Shown one piece after another: positions 34,342 to 44,082 of a DNA stretch of 64,000 nt (position 1 is its first letter; the number at the start of each line of letters is the position of its first letter). The notes under the pieces were generated by a model that was not told the DNA's origin, searched no databases, and worked only from the letters and a program-made list of their open reading frames with translations. The stretch is from Dyella jiangningensis (GTDB lineage Bacteria; Pseudomonadota; Gammaproteobacteria; Xanthomonadales; Rhodanobacteraceae): assembly GCF_003264855.1 (NCBI RefSeq), contig NZ_NFZS01000002.1, positions 62,001 to 126,000 of the forward strand. The letters are read 5' to 3'. The position numbers were made by a program, and so were the translations under genes.

Positions 34342-36786
34342 TCAGGCCGCGTGTTGTGGCCCGCTGCCTGCGGGAGCCCGCCAGGTCGCGTCGCGCAACA
34401 GAAAGTGCGACAGGGCCGGGATCAGCACCAGGGCGCCCACCATGTTCCACAGGAACATGAAGGTGAGCAGGATGCCCATGTCGCCCTGGAACTTGATCGG
34501 CGAAAACGCCCAGGTCACCACGCCGGCGGCGAGCGTGACGCCCACCAGCGCCACCACCTTGCCGGTGAACTGCACGGCATGGCGATACGCCTGCACCAGC
34601 GGCACGCCGGCGCGCTGCTGCGCGAGCTGGATCGACAGCAGGTACAGCGCATAGTCCACGCCGATGCCCACGCCCAACGCAATGACCGGCAGCGTCGCCA
34701 CCTTCACGCCGATGCCCAGCCACACCATCAGCGCTTCGCACAGAATGGAGGTCAGCATCAGCGGAACCACCGCCACCACCACCGCGCGCCACGAGCGGAA
34801 CGTCACGAAGCAAAGCAGGATCACCGCGCCGTACACGTAGAACAGCATGGTGTGGTCGGCTTCGCGCACCACGATGTTGGTCGCCGCATCGATGCCCGCA
34901 CTGCCGGCGGCCAGCAGATACTGGCGATCCGTGGCGCCGTGCGCGGCCGCGAACGAAGCTGCCGCCTTGACGACGCGATCGAGCGTTTCCGCGCGATGAT
35001 CGGCGAGATAGGCGATCACCGGCATGATCGAACAGGCGTTGTTGAACAGGTCCGGGTTGTTCACCGAGGCCTGTTGCGCGCCGTAATTGAGCACGTCCTG
35101 GTTGCGCGCGATGGTGAGCCACTTCGGGCTCCCTTCATACGAACCGGCCGTGATCTGGCGCACCGCATCACCCAGGAAGGTGGTGGCCTGCACGCCCGGC
35201 ACCTGGCGCAACGCCCAGGCCAGCCGGTCGGCTTCGACCAGGGTCGGGTATTTCAGGCAGCCTTCGGGCGGTGTCTTCACGATGACGGCGAACACATCAC
35301 TGGACAGCGAGTAGTTGCCGGTGATGTAGGCGTTGTCGCGGTTGTAGCGCGAATTGGCGCGCAACTCGGGCGCGCCCGGTTCCAGGTCGCCGATCTTCAG
35401 GTGCGTGCTGACCATGAAACCCGCGACCGCAAGCACCGCGGATGCGCCGAGCACGGCCACCGCCCAGCGACGCGAGGTGAAGCGATCCAGCCATTGCCAC
35501 GCCGAGCGGCCGCCCTTCCCTTCGAGCTGACTACGCTCGGCATGCAGGCTTCGTTCCGCCGCGGCGGGGTCGACGCCCGTGAACGACAGCAGCACCGGCA
35601 ACAGCAGCAGGTTGGTGAAGATCAGCACGGCGACGCCGATGCTCGCGGTGAGCGCGAGGTCCTTGATCACCGGGATATCGATCACCATCAGCACGCCAAA
35701 GCCCACGGCGTCCGCCAGCAATGCGGTGACGCCGGCCAGGAACAGGCGACGGAACGTGTAGCGCGCCGCGACCAGCCGATGCGTGCCGCGGCCGATGTCC
35801 TGCATGATGCCGTTCATCTTCTGCGCGCCATGCGAGACACCGATCGCGAAGATCAGGAACGGCACGAGGATCGAGAACGGATCGAGCGAAAAACCCAGCA
35901 CCGCAACCAGCCCGAGCTGCCAGACCACGGCCACGATGGAACACAGTATGACCAGCGCGGTGCTGCGCAGGCAGCGCGTGTAGCCAAAGATCACCCCGAT
36001 GGCGATCAAGGCGGCGATGCCGAAGAAGCCCATCACCTTGACCAGGCCGTCGATCAGGTCGCCGACCAGCTTGGCAAAGCCGATCACGTGGAGATGCACC
36101 TTCACGCCCGGCGTGGCCTCGTAACGCGCACGAATGTCATCCAGCGACCGCGACAACGCGCGATAGTCGATGGGCTTGCCGGTTTCCGGATTCCTGTCGA
36201 GCAGCGGCACGAAGATCATGCTCGACTTGAAATCGTTGCCGACAAAGCGGCCGACGATGCCCGAGCGCGCGATGTTGAGCTTCAGCTGCGCCGTGCCTTG
36301 CGGCGAACCATCGTAGCCGTCCGGCATGACCGGGCCACCGCGGAAACCCTCTTCCGTCACCTCGGTCCAGCGCACCGAGGGCGTCCACAACGACTTGACC
36401 CAGGCGCGATCGACGCCGGGCGTGAGGAACAGGTCGTCGTTGATCTTCTTCAGGACGTCCTGGTACTTCGGGTCGAAGATGCTGCCGTCCTGGTTTTCCA
36501 CCACCACGCGCAACGAGTTGCCCAGGCCGCGCAGTTCGCCCGCGTTGTCGAGGTAGTTGCGGATGTAGGGATGGTGGCTCGGGATCATCTTCTCGAAGCT
36601 GGCGTTGAAGCTCAGCCGCGTCACCGCCAGCCCCCCGAGGATCGCCGTGGCGATCACGCAGGCGATGACCATGATGAGGCGGTGATTGAACACCAGCCGC
36701 TCCAGCAGGTTGCCGGAGCGCGTGTCGAAAGCCTCGACGGATCGCACCACGGGCATGCGATCGATGGACTCGGACGAAACATTCAT
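34342..36786 (-). CDS. RND/MMPL-family hydrophobe transporter
   Basis: An 814-residue inner-membrane protein in two repeats, each one helix, a large periplasmic loop and about five helices. Landmarks are FNHRLIMVIACVIATAILGGLAVTRLSF at the first helix, VSHGAQKMNGIMQDIG after helix 5, and IALGVGIGVDYALYLLS in the second half with a conserved Asp. Members of this group accompany YCF48, DUF1329 and DUF1302 proteins in loci for hydrophobic compounds and are thought to move lipids or hydrophobic substrates. GAGGAG is eight bases before the ATG. It lies 21 bases after the YCF48-like gene. Confidence 0.88.
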   Translation of the reverse strand: MNVSSESIDRMPVVRSVEAFDTRSGNLLERLVFNHRLIMVIACVIATAILGGLAVTRLSFNASFEKMIPSHHPYIRNYLDNAGELRGLGNSLRVVVENQDGSIFDPKYQDVLKKINDDLFLTPGVDRAWVKSLWTPSVRWTEVTEEGFRGGPVMPDGYDGSPQGTAQLKLNIARSGIVGRFVGNDFKSSMIFVPLLDRNPETGKPIDYRALSRSLDDIRARYEATPGVKVHLHVIGFAKLVGDLIDGLVKVMGFFGIAALIAIGVIFGYTRCLRSTALVILCSIVAVVWQLGLVAVLGFSLDPFSILVPFLIFAIGVSHGAQKMNGIMQDIGRGTHRLVAARYTFRRLFLAGVTALLADAVGFGVLMVIDIPVIKDLALTASIGVAVLIFTNLLLLPVLLSFTGVDPAAAERSLHAERSQLEGKGGRSAWQWLDRFTSRRWAVAVLGASAVLAVAGFMVSTHLKIGDLEPGAPELRANSRYNRDNAYITGNYSLSSDVFAVIVKTPPEGCLKYPTLVEADRLAWALRQVPGVQATTFLGDAVRQITAGSYEGSPKWLTIARNQDVLNYGAQQASVNNPDLFNNACSIMPVIAYLADHRAETLDRVVKAAASFAAAHGATDRQYLLAAGSAGIDAATNIVVREADHTMLFYVYGAVILLCFVTFRSWRAVVVAVVPLMLTSILCEALMVWLGIGVKVATLPVIALGVGIGVDYALYLLSIQLAQQRAGVPLVQAYRHAVQFTGKVVALVGVTLAAGVVTWAFSPIKFQGDMGILLTFMFLWNMVGALVLIPALSHFLLRDATWRAPAGSGPQHAA

Positions 36787-36807
36787 GCGTTGTCTCCTCG
36801 CGCCCGC

Positions 36808-37875
36808 TCAGTGCAGCGGCCTGGCGTTCACGCCAAGCGCACCGGCGGTCACGATCACGTCGCCGGCGACGGCCACCGCCGATGCCGGTGCCGGCTTGGC
36901 CGGACGATGGGTAACGAAGTGCTCGCCGCCATCGCGGCTGACCAGCACGGTGCCGGCCTGGCTCACCAGCGCGAGGCCGTGTGCGCCAAAGCGGGTGCCA
37001 CCGGTGAGGCCTTCCTGCACGCCGGTGTCGATCGCGCTCCAGTGCGCACCAGCATCGATGCTGCGATAGGCGTTGCCGCGCAGCCCGTACACGACGACGG
37101 ATGCGCCGTCGCCGACGACGCCGAAATAGGTGCCTTTGTAAGGCGTATCCACCACGCGGAAGCGACCGGCATCGCGATCGAGCTTCAGCACCAGGCCCTG
37201 CTCGCCGGTGATATAGACGTCCGCACCGATACCGCGTACCGCGTAAAGATGCAGGCGCTGCGGGTTCTCGGTGCGGTCGAACCACGACGTCCAGGTCTGG
37301 CCGCCGTCGGTGGTTTCAAAGATCAGGTTGAAGGCGCCGACGATGTAGCCGTGGCGCGCATCGGCAAACCACACGTCGAGGAAGGGATTCTCGACGCCCT
37401 GCGAGGCGATGCGGCCTGCTTCGTCGACCAGCTTGCCCGCTTCGTCCTGGTCGCCCGGTTCGCCCTTGCCCGCGCGCGCGCGAAGCTGTTCGAGCATCAG
37501 CGCACCGGCACGACGTCCATCCAGCTGCAGCGACCAGGTCGCACCGCCGTCGGCCGTATGCAACACGACGCCATCGTGCCCCACGGTCCAACCTTGCTGC
37601 GGCGTGGGAAAACTCACCGCCACCAGATCGGAGGACACCGGCACCTTGGCCTGCTGCCAGCTGGCGCCGTTGTCGTCGGAAGTGACGATGTGCCCGCGTT
37701 GCCCCACCGCGACCATTCGCTTGCCCGCCACCGCCAGTCCGTTGAGCAGCGTTTTCGACGCCAACGCACTCACGCCGGCGGACGTATCCAACACATCGGC
37801 AAAACCCGCGACAGCGATGGCCGGCAGCGCGAAGGCGAGCGCGACCAGCGCGCGACGGAGGAATGGCGTGTACAT
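36808..37875 (-). CDS. YCF48-related BNR/beta-propeller protein
   Basis: A 355-residue exported protein: signal peptide (RRALVALAFALPAIAVAGF) followed by Asp-box-like repeats (TSDDNGASW, TADGGATWSL, TTDGGQTWTSW, SIDAGAHWSAID, SRDGGEHF) giving a six- or seven-bladed propeller. Homology to the photosystem II factor YCF48 is only of fold; in bacteria these sit beside RND transporters and probably act as their periplasmic partner. It is directly upstream of the RND gene and downstream of the DUF1329 gene. Confidence 0.88.
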   Translation of the reverse strand: MYTPFLRRALVALAFALPAIAVAGFADVLDTSAGVSALASKTLLNGLAVAGKRMVAVGQRGHIVTSDDNGASWQQAKVPVSSDLVAVSFPTPQQGWTVGHDGVVLHTADGGATWSLQLDGRRAGALMLEQLRARAGKGEPGDQDEAGKLVDEAGRIASQGVENPFLDVWFADARHGYIVGAFNLIFETTDGGQTWTSWFDRTENPQRLHLYAVRGIGADVYITGEQGLVLKLDRDAGRFRVVDTPYKGTYFGVVGDGASVVVYGLRGNAYRSIDAGAHWSAIDTGVQEGLTGGTRFGAHGLALVSQAGTVLVSRDGGEHFVTHRPAKPAPASAVAVAGDVIVTAGALGVNARPLH

Positions 37876-38114
37876 CGGGTGCCCCAACAATCCAAGGCCG
37901 GTTTCGCCCTGCCCCGTCGCCGACACACCGGCATACCGGCGATCACGAACCATGCAGAACCGACGAAACAGCCAACCAACAAGGTGCGTGGCAGATGGCG
38001 GTGGGGCGCTACCCATGCGGGTGACGGCGTTTGGCGCACCCTCCCCCGAGAGGCGGCCTTCGTCACCGCGGTCATGTGGCATTCGCCTCACCACCGCCAT
38101 TGCCATGCGAGTGC

Positions 38115-38146
38115 GTCGCGGAGCGACCGGGCGGCCGCTCCGCGAC
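38115..38146 (-). terminator. Hairpin after DUF1329 gene
   Basis: GTCGCGGAGCG pairs perfectly with CGCTCCGCGAC over a 10-base loop, 28 bases beyond the DUF1329 stop on the minus strand. It could end or attenuate transcription before the YCF48-like gene, which begins about 240 bases further on. Confidence 0.55.
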
Positions 38147-38174
38147 AGGTCTTACGATCGCCCTGCGAGGGCCA

Positions 38175-39524
38175 TCAACGAATGCCCGAACCGGCCAGCG
38201 ATTCCGGCGCCCAATCGCGTTCCGACATCGGCTTGGTGTATCGCACGCCACCCGTCTCGCCGGAGAAGCCCGTCAGCGAATACGAGCCCGCGATGACGTC
38301 GTAGATGCCATGCAGGTCGGCCACCGGCGCCGGCATGTCATAGGCGGGCGTGATGTAGGCAAAACCCGCGCGGAACAGCTGGCCACGCGCGTCGTACGCA
38401 TCGGACGCCACGGCCGCCCAGCTGTCCTCGTCGAGGTAGAACGTGCGCTTGCTGTAGATGTGGCGCTTGCCGGCGACCAGCGTCGCCTCGATCACCCACA
38501 CGCGATGCATTTCCCAGCGCACGTCGGCCGGGTTGAGGAAGTTCGGCTTCAGCAGGTCGTCGGCCTTCGACTCGTAGGCCATCTTGTAGTCGTTGTACGG
38601 AACGTACATTTCCTTCTTGCCGACCAGCTTGAAGTCGTAACGATCCATCGAGCCGTTGAACAGGAACACGTCATCGAAGGTCGACGCGCCGCCCGAACCC
38701 GGGTTGGGCGTGTCGAAGGCGAGATCCGGCGCGACCTTCACGCGGCGCTGGCCCGGCAGGTACTGCCACGCCTTGCGGCCCTTGTCGCTGTAGTTGAGCG
38801 GGTCGACGATCTGCATGGCCTCGCCCGCGCGACGGGCCGGGCCGGTGTAGGTCAGGCGCTGCTGCCAGAACACGTCGGCGTTCGGCTTGCTGGTGTCCCA
38901 ATAGGGATATTCCTCGACCGCGTTGCCTTCGGTGGACAGCGTTGCATGGCCCGATGCGTCGACGTTGTAGTTGCGGTACTTGGTGTCGTACGCCACGCCG
39001 TTGAAACGGACCAGGTGGTTCCACATCGCTTCAAAACCGGTCTGCGGCATCGGGAACGGGAAGCCGGCGTGGCAGCCGCTCATCGAACGGCCGCCCGCAT
39101 CGGTCTTTGCTTCCACCGCGCACTTGGCGGTGTTTTCCACGACGAACTTCGGGAACGCCGCCGAACGATGCGTCGGATAGACGTCGATGTGATAGCCCGG
39201 ATATTTCTTCATCAGGGCCTTGGTGCCCTCGGTCAGGTTGGCCGAGTACTTGTCCATGTTCTTGGCATCGATCGTGAGCACCGGCTTTTCGGCGGCATAC
39301 GGATCCGGCCGGATGCCGCTGCCAGCCTTGAATCCCGCGGGCGCCGTGGTCATGCCGCCGCTGTAGGCGGGAATGGCGCCATCGGCGCTGCCGGCCATGT
39401 CTGCTCCGACGCCGGTAAGCGTGGTGCCGAGCTTCTTCGCTTCGTCGGACGAAACGCCGGCGTGGCCCACGCCGGAAATCAGGACAGCTACGGCCCCAGC
39501 TATCAGGGCTTTGCGGAATTGCAT
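38175..39524 (-). CDS. DUF1329 outer-membrane-associated protein
   Basis: A 449-residue exported protein: signal peptide (MQFRKALIAGAVAVLISGVGHA) and the DUF1329 domain, with GQRRVKVAPDLAFDTPNPGSGGASTFDD and MYVPYNDYKMAYESK typical. The fold is LolB-like, so it may bind a lipophilic substrate in the periplasm. DUF1329 and DUF1302 genes are usually neighbours; here the DUF1302 gene lies 10.7 kb away across the catabolic genes. GAGGAG before two nearby ATGs supports the second (39524). Confidence 0.92.
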   Translation of the reverse strand: MQFRKALIAGAVAVLISGVGHAGVSSDEAKKLGTTLTGVGADMAGSADGAIPAYSGGMTTAPAGFKAGSGIRPDPYAAEKPVLTIDAKNMDKYSANLTEGTKALMKKYPGYHIDVYPTHRSAAFPKFVVENTAKCAVEAKTDAGGRSMSGCHAGFPFPMPQTGFEAMWNHLVRFNGVAYDTKYRNYNVDASGHATLSTEGNAVEEYPYWDTSKPNADVFWQQRLTYTGPARRAGEAMQIVDPLNYSDKGRKAWQYLPGQRRVKVAPDLAFDTPNPGSGGASTFDDVFLFNGSMDRYDFKLVGKKEMYVPYNDYKMAYESKADDLLKPNFLNPADVRWEMHRVWVIEATLVAGKRHIYSKRTFYLDEDSWAAVASDAYDARGQLFRAGFAYITPAYDMPAPVADLHGIYDVIAGSYSLTGFSGETGGVRYTKPMSERDWAPESLAGSGIR

Positions 39525-39866
39525 GCGCATGCTCCTCACGATGTGATTCGAGTTTCTGGAGGTGGCTTTGCATCGCCACCCCATGGCTGAGCACAGGCCT
39601 CGTCACGTCGCGACCGGCATCACTCCACCGGGACAGCGGTGCGTGTCTTCGCACCGCCGCGCTCACCACGCTGCCTCACTCTTGTGCCGACAACCGTGCC
39701 CCGGCTTTGCGGCCGGGACACGCGAAAGCGGTCGATACCCATTGTTCGGAGCGGCGGGAGCCATACCCCCCCCAAAACGTCGGGGGAGGGGGAAAGGAAT
39801 CCAGGAGGGGTGGCGATTCGGCCGTTGCATTCACGCCCAAAGCGGCCAAGACGGACGCCGGAAGAC
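39525..39866. other. Gap between MalT-type regulator and DUF1329 gene
   Basis: A 342-base gap. It contains a G/C-run hairpin (C8 at 39766-39773 and a run of G from 39782) after the regulator's stop, a possible terminator, and the promoter region of the DUF1329 gene. I see no gene in it. Confidence 0.5.
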
Positions 39867-42554
39867 CTATTCCATGCCCTGGATGAGACCGAGCAGTTGC
39901 GCGCGGTGAACGACGTGCCGGCGCGTGCCCACGCCCAGCTTGCCGAACAGGTTCTTGAGATGCCATTTCACGGTGGCCTCGCCCACGGCCATGGCCTGGG
40001 CGATTTCCTTGTTCGACAGGTTGCGCGCAAGGAACTCCAGTACCTCGCGCTCCTTGGGCGTCAGCACCATGCTGGGCATGACGCGCGGGCCACCCTGGCG
40101 CAGCTCCATCGGCGGCGGGATCACGCGTGATGGCGACGCGGTACCCACCGAGGATTCACCGCTCGCCTCCTCCATCACGCGATAGGCCCAGTCGGTGAGC
40201 ACGGGATGGGTGTCGGTGATGATGCGCATGAAGCCATACGTCTTGGCCAGGCTCATGGCCTCGACCATGAGGTCGCGGCCGTCCTCGCCATTGCGATCCA
40301 TGGCAAAGGCGCGCAGCGCCATGCATTCGATGCGGAAGCGTCCCAGTTTTGCCTGCTCGGCCAGCGGTGCGGCGCGCGACACCGATTCGAGCACGCCGGG
40401 CCAGTCCTGCGATACCATGGCGCCGTAGGCATGCGCCATGGCGCTCACCAGCTCCACGTTGCGTCGCCACAGCGGCCCGCGACGCGGACTTTCGGCGGCC
40501 ACCAGCTCATCGATCCTGCCGATCAGTGCGCTGCAGGTTTCGCGACGGAAACGGCTCGCGTGCATGCGTACCTGCTCACCCAGGCTGGCTACGCACAGCC
40601 GTGGCAGGCGCCGTGCCACGCCGATGGCATACGAGGCTTCCAGCATGTCCAGCGCGCGATGCTCTTCGCCCTGCGCCGCGGCGACGCGCGTTACCGTGCG
40701 GTAGCCGACGAGGATGGCTTCGGGCGCACCGACGCGCTCCAGCACGTCCAGGCGGTTGGCGAGCAAGGCCACCGCTTCGTCCAGGCGATCGCGCTCGTAG
40801 GCGATCGAGGCGAGCAATGCGGCGAACATGCACGAAAGCGGGTGGCGACGGCCGAACTTGGCATCGATCGAGGTGAGCGCCGAACGCAGGCCATCTTCCG
40901 CCAGGAGGATCTGCCCTTCCCATGCGAAGCTCAGGCCCATGATGAATTCACGCCAGCGTGCCGCGTAATCCGGCTCGCGCGCGTGGTCCGCACCTCCAGT
41001 GGCGCACAGCCGCCGCGCTTCGGCAGGGTCGCCCTGCAGCAAGGCCATCATCGCCAGCCGGTTGACGTGCATGCGCTGGAACTTGGGTTCGCTGCCCGGC
41101 TCGGCATCCTTCCACGGCGCCAGCATGCCGACGCAGCGATCCGGATCATCCGCGTAGTAGGCTGCGCCGCTGGCGATCAGCACGCACTCGTAGCGCAAGG
41201 CGAGATCGACATCCGGGCGCGAAAGGATCAGACCCACCATGCGCTCGGCCTCTTCGTGCCGCTCGCTCACGGCCAGCGACCAGGCGGCCGCGAGACGCAA
41301 CTGCGGATGCTGGTCGAGCACGGACTCGGGCAGCACGTCCAGCCATTCCCGCATCGTGCCCATGTGGCCCTGGATCACCGCTTCGTACAGCCCTTTCTGC
41401 GCGAGATCGACGGCCACGCCTTCCTTGCCCGCCTCGCGCGCATGCCGCGCCGCCTGCGTGAGCATGCCGTGCGCGGCCAGCCAGTCCTGCGCGCGGCCAT
41501 GCAATTCGGCGCGCTCGGCATCGGGCAGTTCGGCCAGGCGCAATCGCAAGGCATCCAGCGCGAGCATATGCAGGCGATACCATTCGGAATCTTCGCCGAC
41601 CACGAAGATCGGCGTCTCGCGCGACAGTCGCGCCAGTCGTTGCGGTGCGTCGTCATCACGCGTCAGCGCGATGCAAAGATCGGGATGCAGCTGATCGACG
41701 ACGGCGACGCGGGTGAGGAAGGCCACATCCTCCGGCGCCAGTTTCGCCGTCAGCGCTTCCACCAGCGGGTTGCGCGAATCGGGCGCGTGCGCACTCACCA
41801 CGCTGCGCAGGTCGCTGCCCCGCTCCATCGCAGCGAGCACCAGCTGCAGGCCGAGCGGCCAGCCTTCGGTCATTTCATGGAGGCGCGCGCAGGTATCCGC
41901 GTCGGCCTTGCTGCCGATGCGGTTGCGCACCAGGCCGATGGTCTCTTCCAGGGTGAAGCGCAGCACCTCCACGCCTACTGAGGTGCACAAGCCATACGCA
42001 CGCAGATCGGCGGCCGTCTCGTCGAATTCGCCGCGGCCGGCAGCAACCACGCGCAGGTTCGGCGGCGCGTTGTGCAGCAGGTAGTTCAGCGCCGCCTGGC
42101 TGCTGGCATGCAGGCGTTCGGCTTCGTCGATCATCAGCACCATCGACAGCGACGATTGCGCGACCTCGCTCAGCCACGCGGTGACGCCTTCGTACTCGCC
42201 GAACGCCACGGAGGCGCTCTCGATCAAGGTCGCGCCGAACGAAGGACGGCCGCAGCCCATGCGCACCGCCAGCACGAGGCTGTGCAGCATGCGCTGCGGA
42301 TCGGGACTGCCGTCCGCGGAGATCCACGCCACTGCCCAGCCTCGCGCGAGGTATTCGTGGCGCCATTGCGCGAGCAGCGAGGTCTTGCCGAATCCGGCCG
42401 GCGCCCGCACCAAGATGAACGGGCGATCGCGGAATTGTTCGTCGTCCAGGCTCAGTCGTGGACGCGCAAGCAGGTAACGCGGCGCGCGGGGCGGCGTGGT
42501 TTTCAGAACGAGTTCGGCGATGGCGGGAGCGGCCCCGCCCGGCGTCACGGCCAT
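39867..42554 (-). CDS. MalT/LAL-type LuxR transcriptional regulator
   Basis: An 895-residue regulator. Walker A is APAGFGKTSL at 51-60, Walker B VLMIDEAERL about 140; a middle region (about 380-780) is built of TPR-like helical repeats, and the C-terminus is a LuxR helix-turn-helix (LTPKEREVLEFLARNLSNKEIAQAMAVGEATVKWHLKNLF). Such large ATP-dependent activators (MalT, AlkS) respond to a small inducer and activate catabolic operons. It lies between the two arms of the hydrophobe locus and is the natural regulator of both. The start is uncertain; a TTG 33 codons upstream is possible. Confidence 0.9.
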   Translation of the reverse strand: MAVTPGGAAPAIAELVLKTTPPRAPRYLLARPRLSLDDEQFRDRPFILVRAPAGFGKTSLLAQWRHEYLARGWAVAWISADGSPDPQRMLHSLVLAVRMGCGRPSFGATLIESASVAFGEYEGVTAWLSEVAQSSLSMVLMIDEAERLHASSQAALNYLLHNAPPNLRVVAAGRGEFDETAADLRAYGLCTSVGVEVLRFTLEETIGLVRNRIGSKADADTCARLHEMTEGWPLGLQLVLAAMERGSDLRSVVSAHAPDSRNPLVEALTAKLAPEDVAFLTRVAVVDQLHPDLCIALTRDDDAPQRLARLSRETPIFVVGEDSEWYRLHMLALDALRLRLAELPDAERAELHGRAQDWLAAHGMLTQAARHAREAGKEGVAVDLAQKGLYEAVIQGHMGTMREWLDVLPESVLDQHPQLRLAAAWSLAVSERHEEAERMVGLILSRPDVDLALRYECVLIASGAAYYADDPDRCVGMLAPWKDAEPGSEPKFQRMHVNRLAMMALLQGDPAEARRLCATGGADHAREPDYAARWREFIMGLSFAWEGQILLAEDGLRSALTSIDAKFGRRHPLSCMFAALLASIAYERDRLDEAVALLANRLDVLERVGAPEAILVGYRTVTRVAAAQGEEHRALDMLEASYAIGVARRLPRLCVASLGEQVRMHASRFRRETCSALIGRIDELVAAESPRRGPLWRRNVELVSAMAHAYGAMVSQDWPGVLESVSRAAPLAEQAKLGRFRIECMALRAFAMDRNGEDGRDLMVEAMSLAKTYGFMRIITDTHPVLTDWAYRVMEEASGESSVGTASPSRVIPPPMELRQGGPRVMPSMVLTPKEREVLEFLARNLSNKEIAQAMAVGEATVKWHLKNLFGKLGVGTRRHVVHRAQLLGLIQGME

Positions 42555-43018
42555 CGAACAGATCCAGTTGGGTTGGCTCGGCTTTCCCGTACCAACGACG
42601 CCACGTCGCGTACCCCATGCATCACGCAACTCCCTCGCCAACGTGCGTCTCAAACCATTGTAGGCACGCCGCCGGCGGCGTAGCCACTCATCACCCGCCC
42701 TTCACGGCGCTCCCCCTCCTTGCCGGGGGGGGATTCGATGACTGCCGGTACCTAGCCTTGATTCCGTGACAAAACAGGTCTGGCGTGCAGTCGCTTGGCG
42801 GCTGCGGCCGGGTTGGAGGAAAGGCCAACGCGGCAGGGATGGAGTTCCGGCATGAGCCTCGCACGCCGAGGTTCGACCAAGCGGCTGGCACGGCGCCGAA
42901 AGCAAGGGACGGTGGATTCCATCGCCATCCACGCAAGGACACATGTTCCGGCGGCCATCGCAGGGTGCGGTGGGCCTGGCGCCCGGCGTCACGGGTAGCA
43001 CACCTGTCTGGAGTCTGC
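42555..43018. other. Divergent gap before UspA-hemerythrin gene
   Basis: A 464-base gap between the MalT-type regulator and the UspA fusion. A run of C and G (about 42711-42733, CCCCCTCCTTGCCGGGGG) could fold. No convincing gene or operator is visible; the left 100 bases may be the N-terminus of the regulator if it starts at its upstream TTG. Confidence 0.5.
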
Positions 43019-44014
43019 ATGTACCGTCATCTGCTCGTTCCCCTCGATGACAGCGATCGCGCGATCGAAACGGTCAACAAGGCCGTGAATCTCGCGCGCA
43101 CGCTCGGGGCACGGGTGAGCTTTCTGCACGTGCACGACCACCATGACGCGCCCATCGACGGCGCCGCCATGCCGAGCGGCTATGCGGCCACGCATCACGA
43201 GCGCGCCCTCGCACTGCTGACCAAGGCCGAAGCCGCTGCGCGCGCGCTTGGCGTGCCATGCGACTCGGTCATCCTCGAAGGGCCCCGGCCCCACGAAGTC
43301 ATCCTCGATACCGCCCGCAAGACCGGCTGCGACCTCATCTTCATGGCGCCGCACAGCCGCAAGGGTGCACGCGGCGAAGCACTCGGTTCGCAGACCGTGC
43401 AGGTGCTGACCGCGGGCGAGACGCCGGTACTGGTGTCGGCGGCGCAAGACGCCGACGTCGCGCATCCGATGGTCGACCTGATCCGCGGCGAACATCGCGC
43501 GCTCGCCGCCGTACTGCACGCATGGCTGCATCTGTTGAACAACACCACGCCGCAGGATTCGACGACAGTCATCGAGCTGATGCGGGCGATGGCGCACTAC
43601 ATCATCAAGTTCCCTCTCGCACTGCACCGGCCCAGCGAACACGACTACCTGTTCTTCGTGCTGCGCGGACGCACCGCCGTGGTCCATGCCGAGCTGGATG
43701 AACTGGAGCGCCAGCACGAACGCGAACGCGCCATGGCCGAAACCCTGGGCGACGAGGTCGAGCATTACGCGCTGGGCCAGGCCACCCTGGGCCAGCTCCG
43801 CGATGCCGTCGAAACCTATGCGCATTTCATGTGGGAACACATGGGGCGTGTGGAAGGCGTGGTGCTGCCCGCCGCGCAACGCTACCTCTCGGAGGTCGAC
43901 TGGAACGAAATCCAGGCCACGGCCACCCGCCCCGGCAGCTTCCGCGCCAATGCCGCCGCGCAGGCCGCCTATCGACAACTGTTTGCGCGCATTGCGCATC
44001 TTGCGCCGCCGTGA
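43019..44014 (+). CDS. UspA-hemerythrin fusion protein
   Basis: A 331-residue two-domain protein. Residues 1-140 are a universal stress domain (YRHLLVPLDDSDRAIETVNKAV, ending in the ATP-loop-like part of TVQVLTAGETPVLV); residues about 150-310 are a hemerythrin-like HHE domain with GEHRALAAVLHAW, LALHRPSEHDYLF and YAHFMWEHMGRVEGVVLP providing His and Glu ligands for a di-iron centre. It may sense oxygen, nitric oxide or iron. It is the first gene before the catabolic series, 68 bases from it. TGGAG precedes the ATG. Confidence 0.87.
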   Translation: MYRHLLVPLDDSDRAIETVNKAVNLARTLGARVSFLHVHDHHDAPIDGAAMPSGYAATHHERALALLTKAEAAARALGVPCDSVILEGPRPHEVILDTARKTGCDLIFMAPHSRKGARGEALGSQTVQVLTAGETPVLVSAAQDADVAHPMVDLIRGEHRALAAVLHAWLHLLNNTTPQDSTTVIELMRAMAHYIIKFPLALHRPSEHDYLFFVLRGRTAVVHAELDELERQHERERAMAETLGDEVEHYALGQATLGQLRDAVETYAHFMWEHMGRVEGVVLPAAQRYLSEVDWNEIQATATRPGSFRANAAAQAAYRQLFARIAHLAPP

Positions 44015-44082
44015 ACGCGGGCAACGCCACGTCAGGAAATACCCGGCGTCATGCGCCGAAGCTTTGAGCGAGGAACACCGTT

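Noticed and set aside
34297-38304. A plus-strand open frame of 1335 codons opposite the RND and YCF48-like genes
   Set aside because: High-GC shadow: it crosses three well-supported minus-strand genes, has low-complexity Arg/His/Gln-rich content and no recognisable domain.
39766-39790. A C-run/G-run hairpin as a terminator of the MalT-type gene
   Set aside because: The stem is a homopolymer of only about five pairs and lies 77 bases before the point of use; too weak to list on its own.
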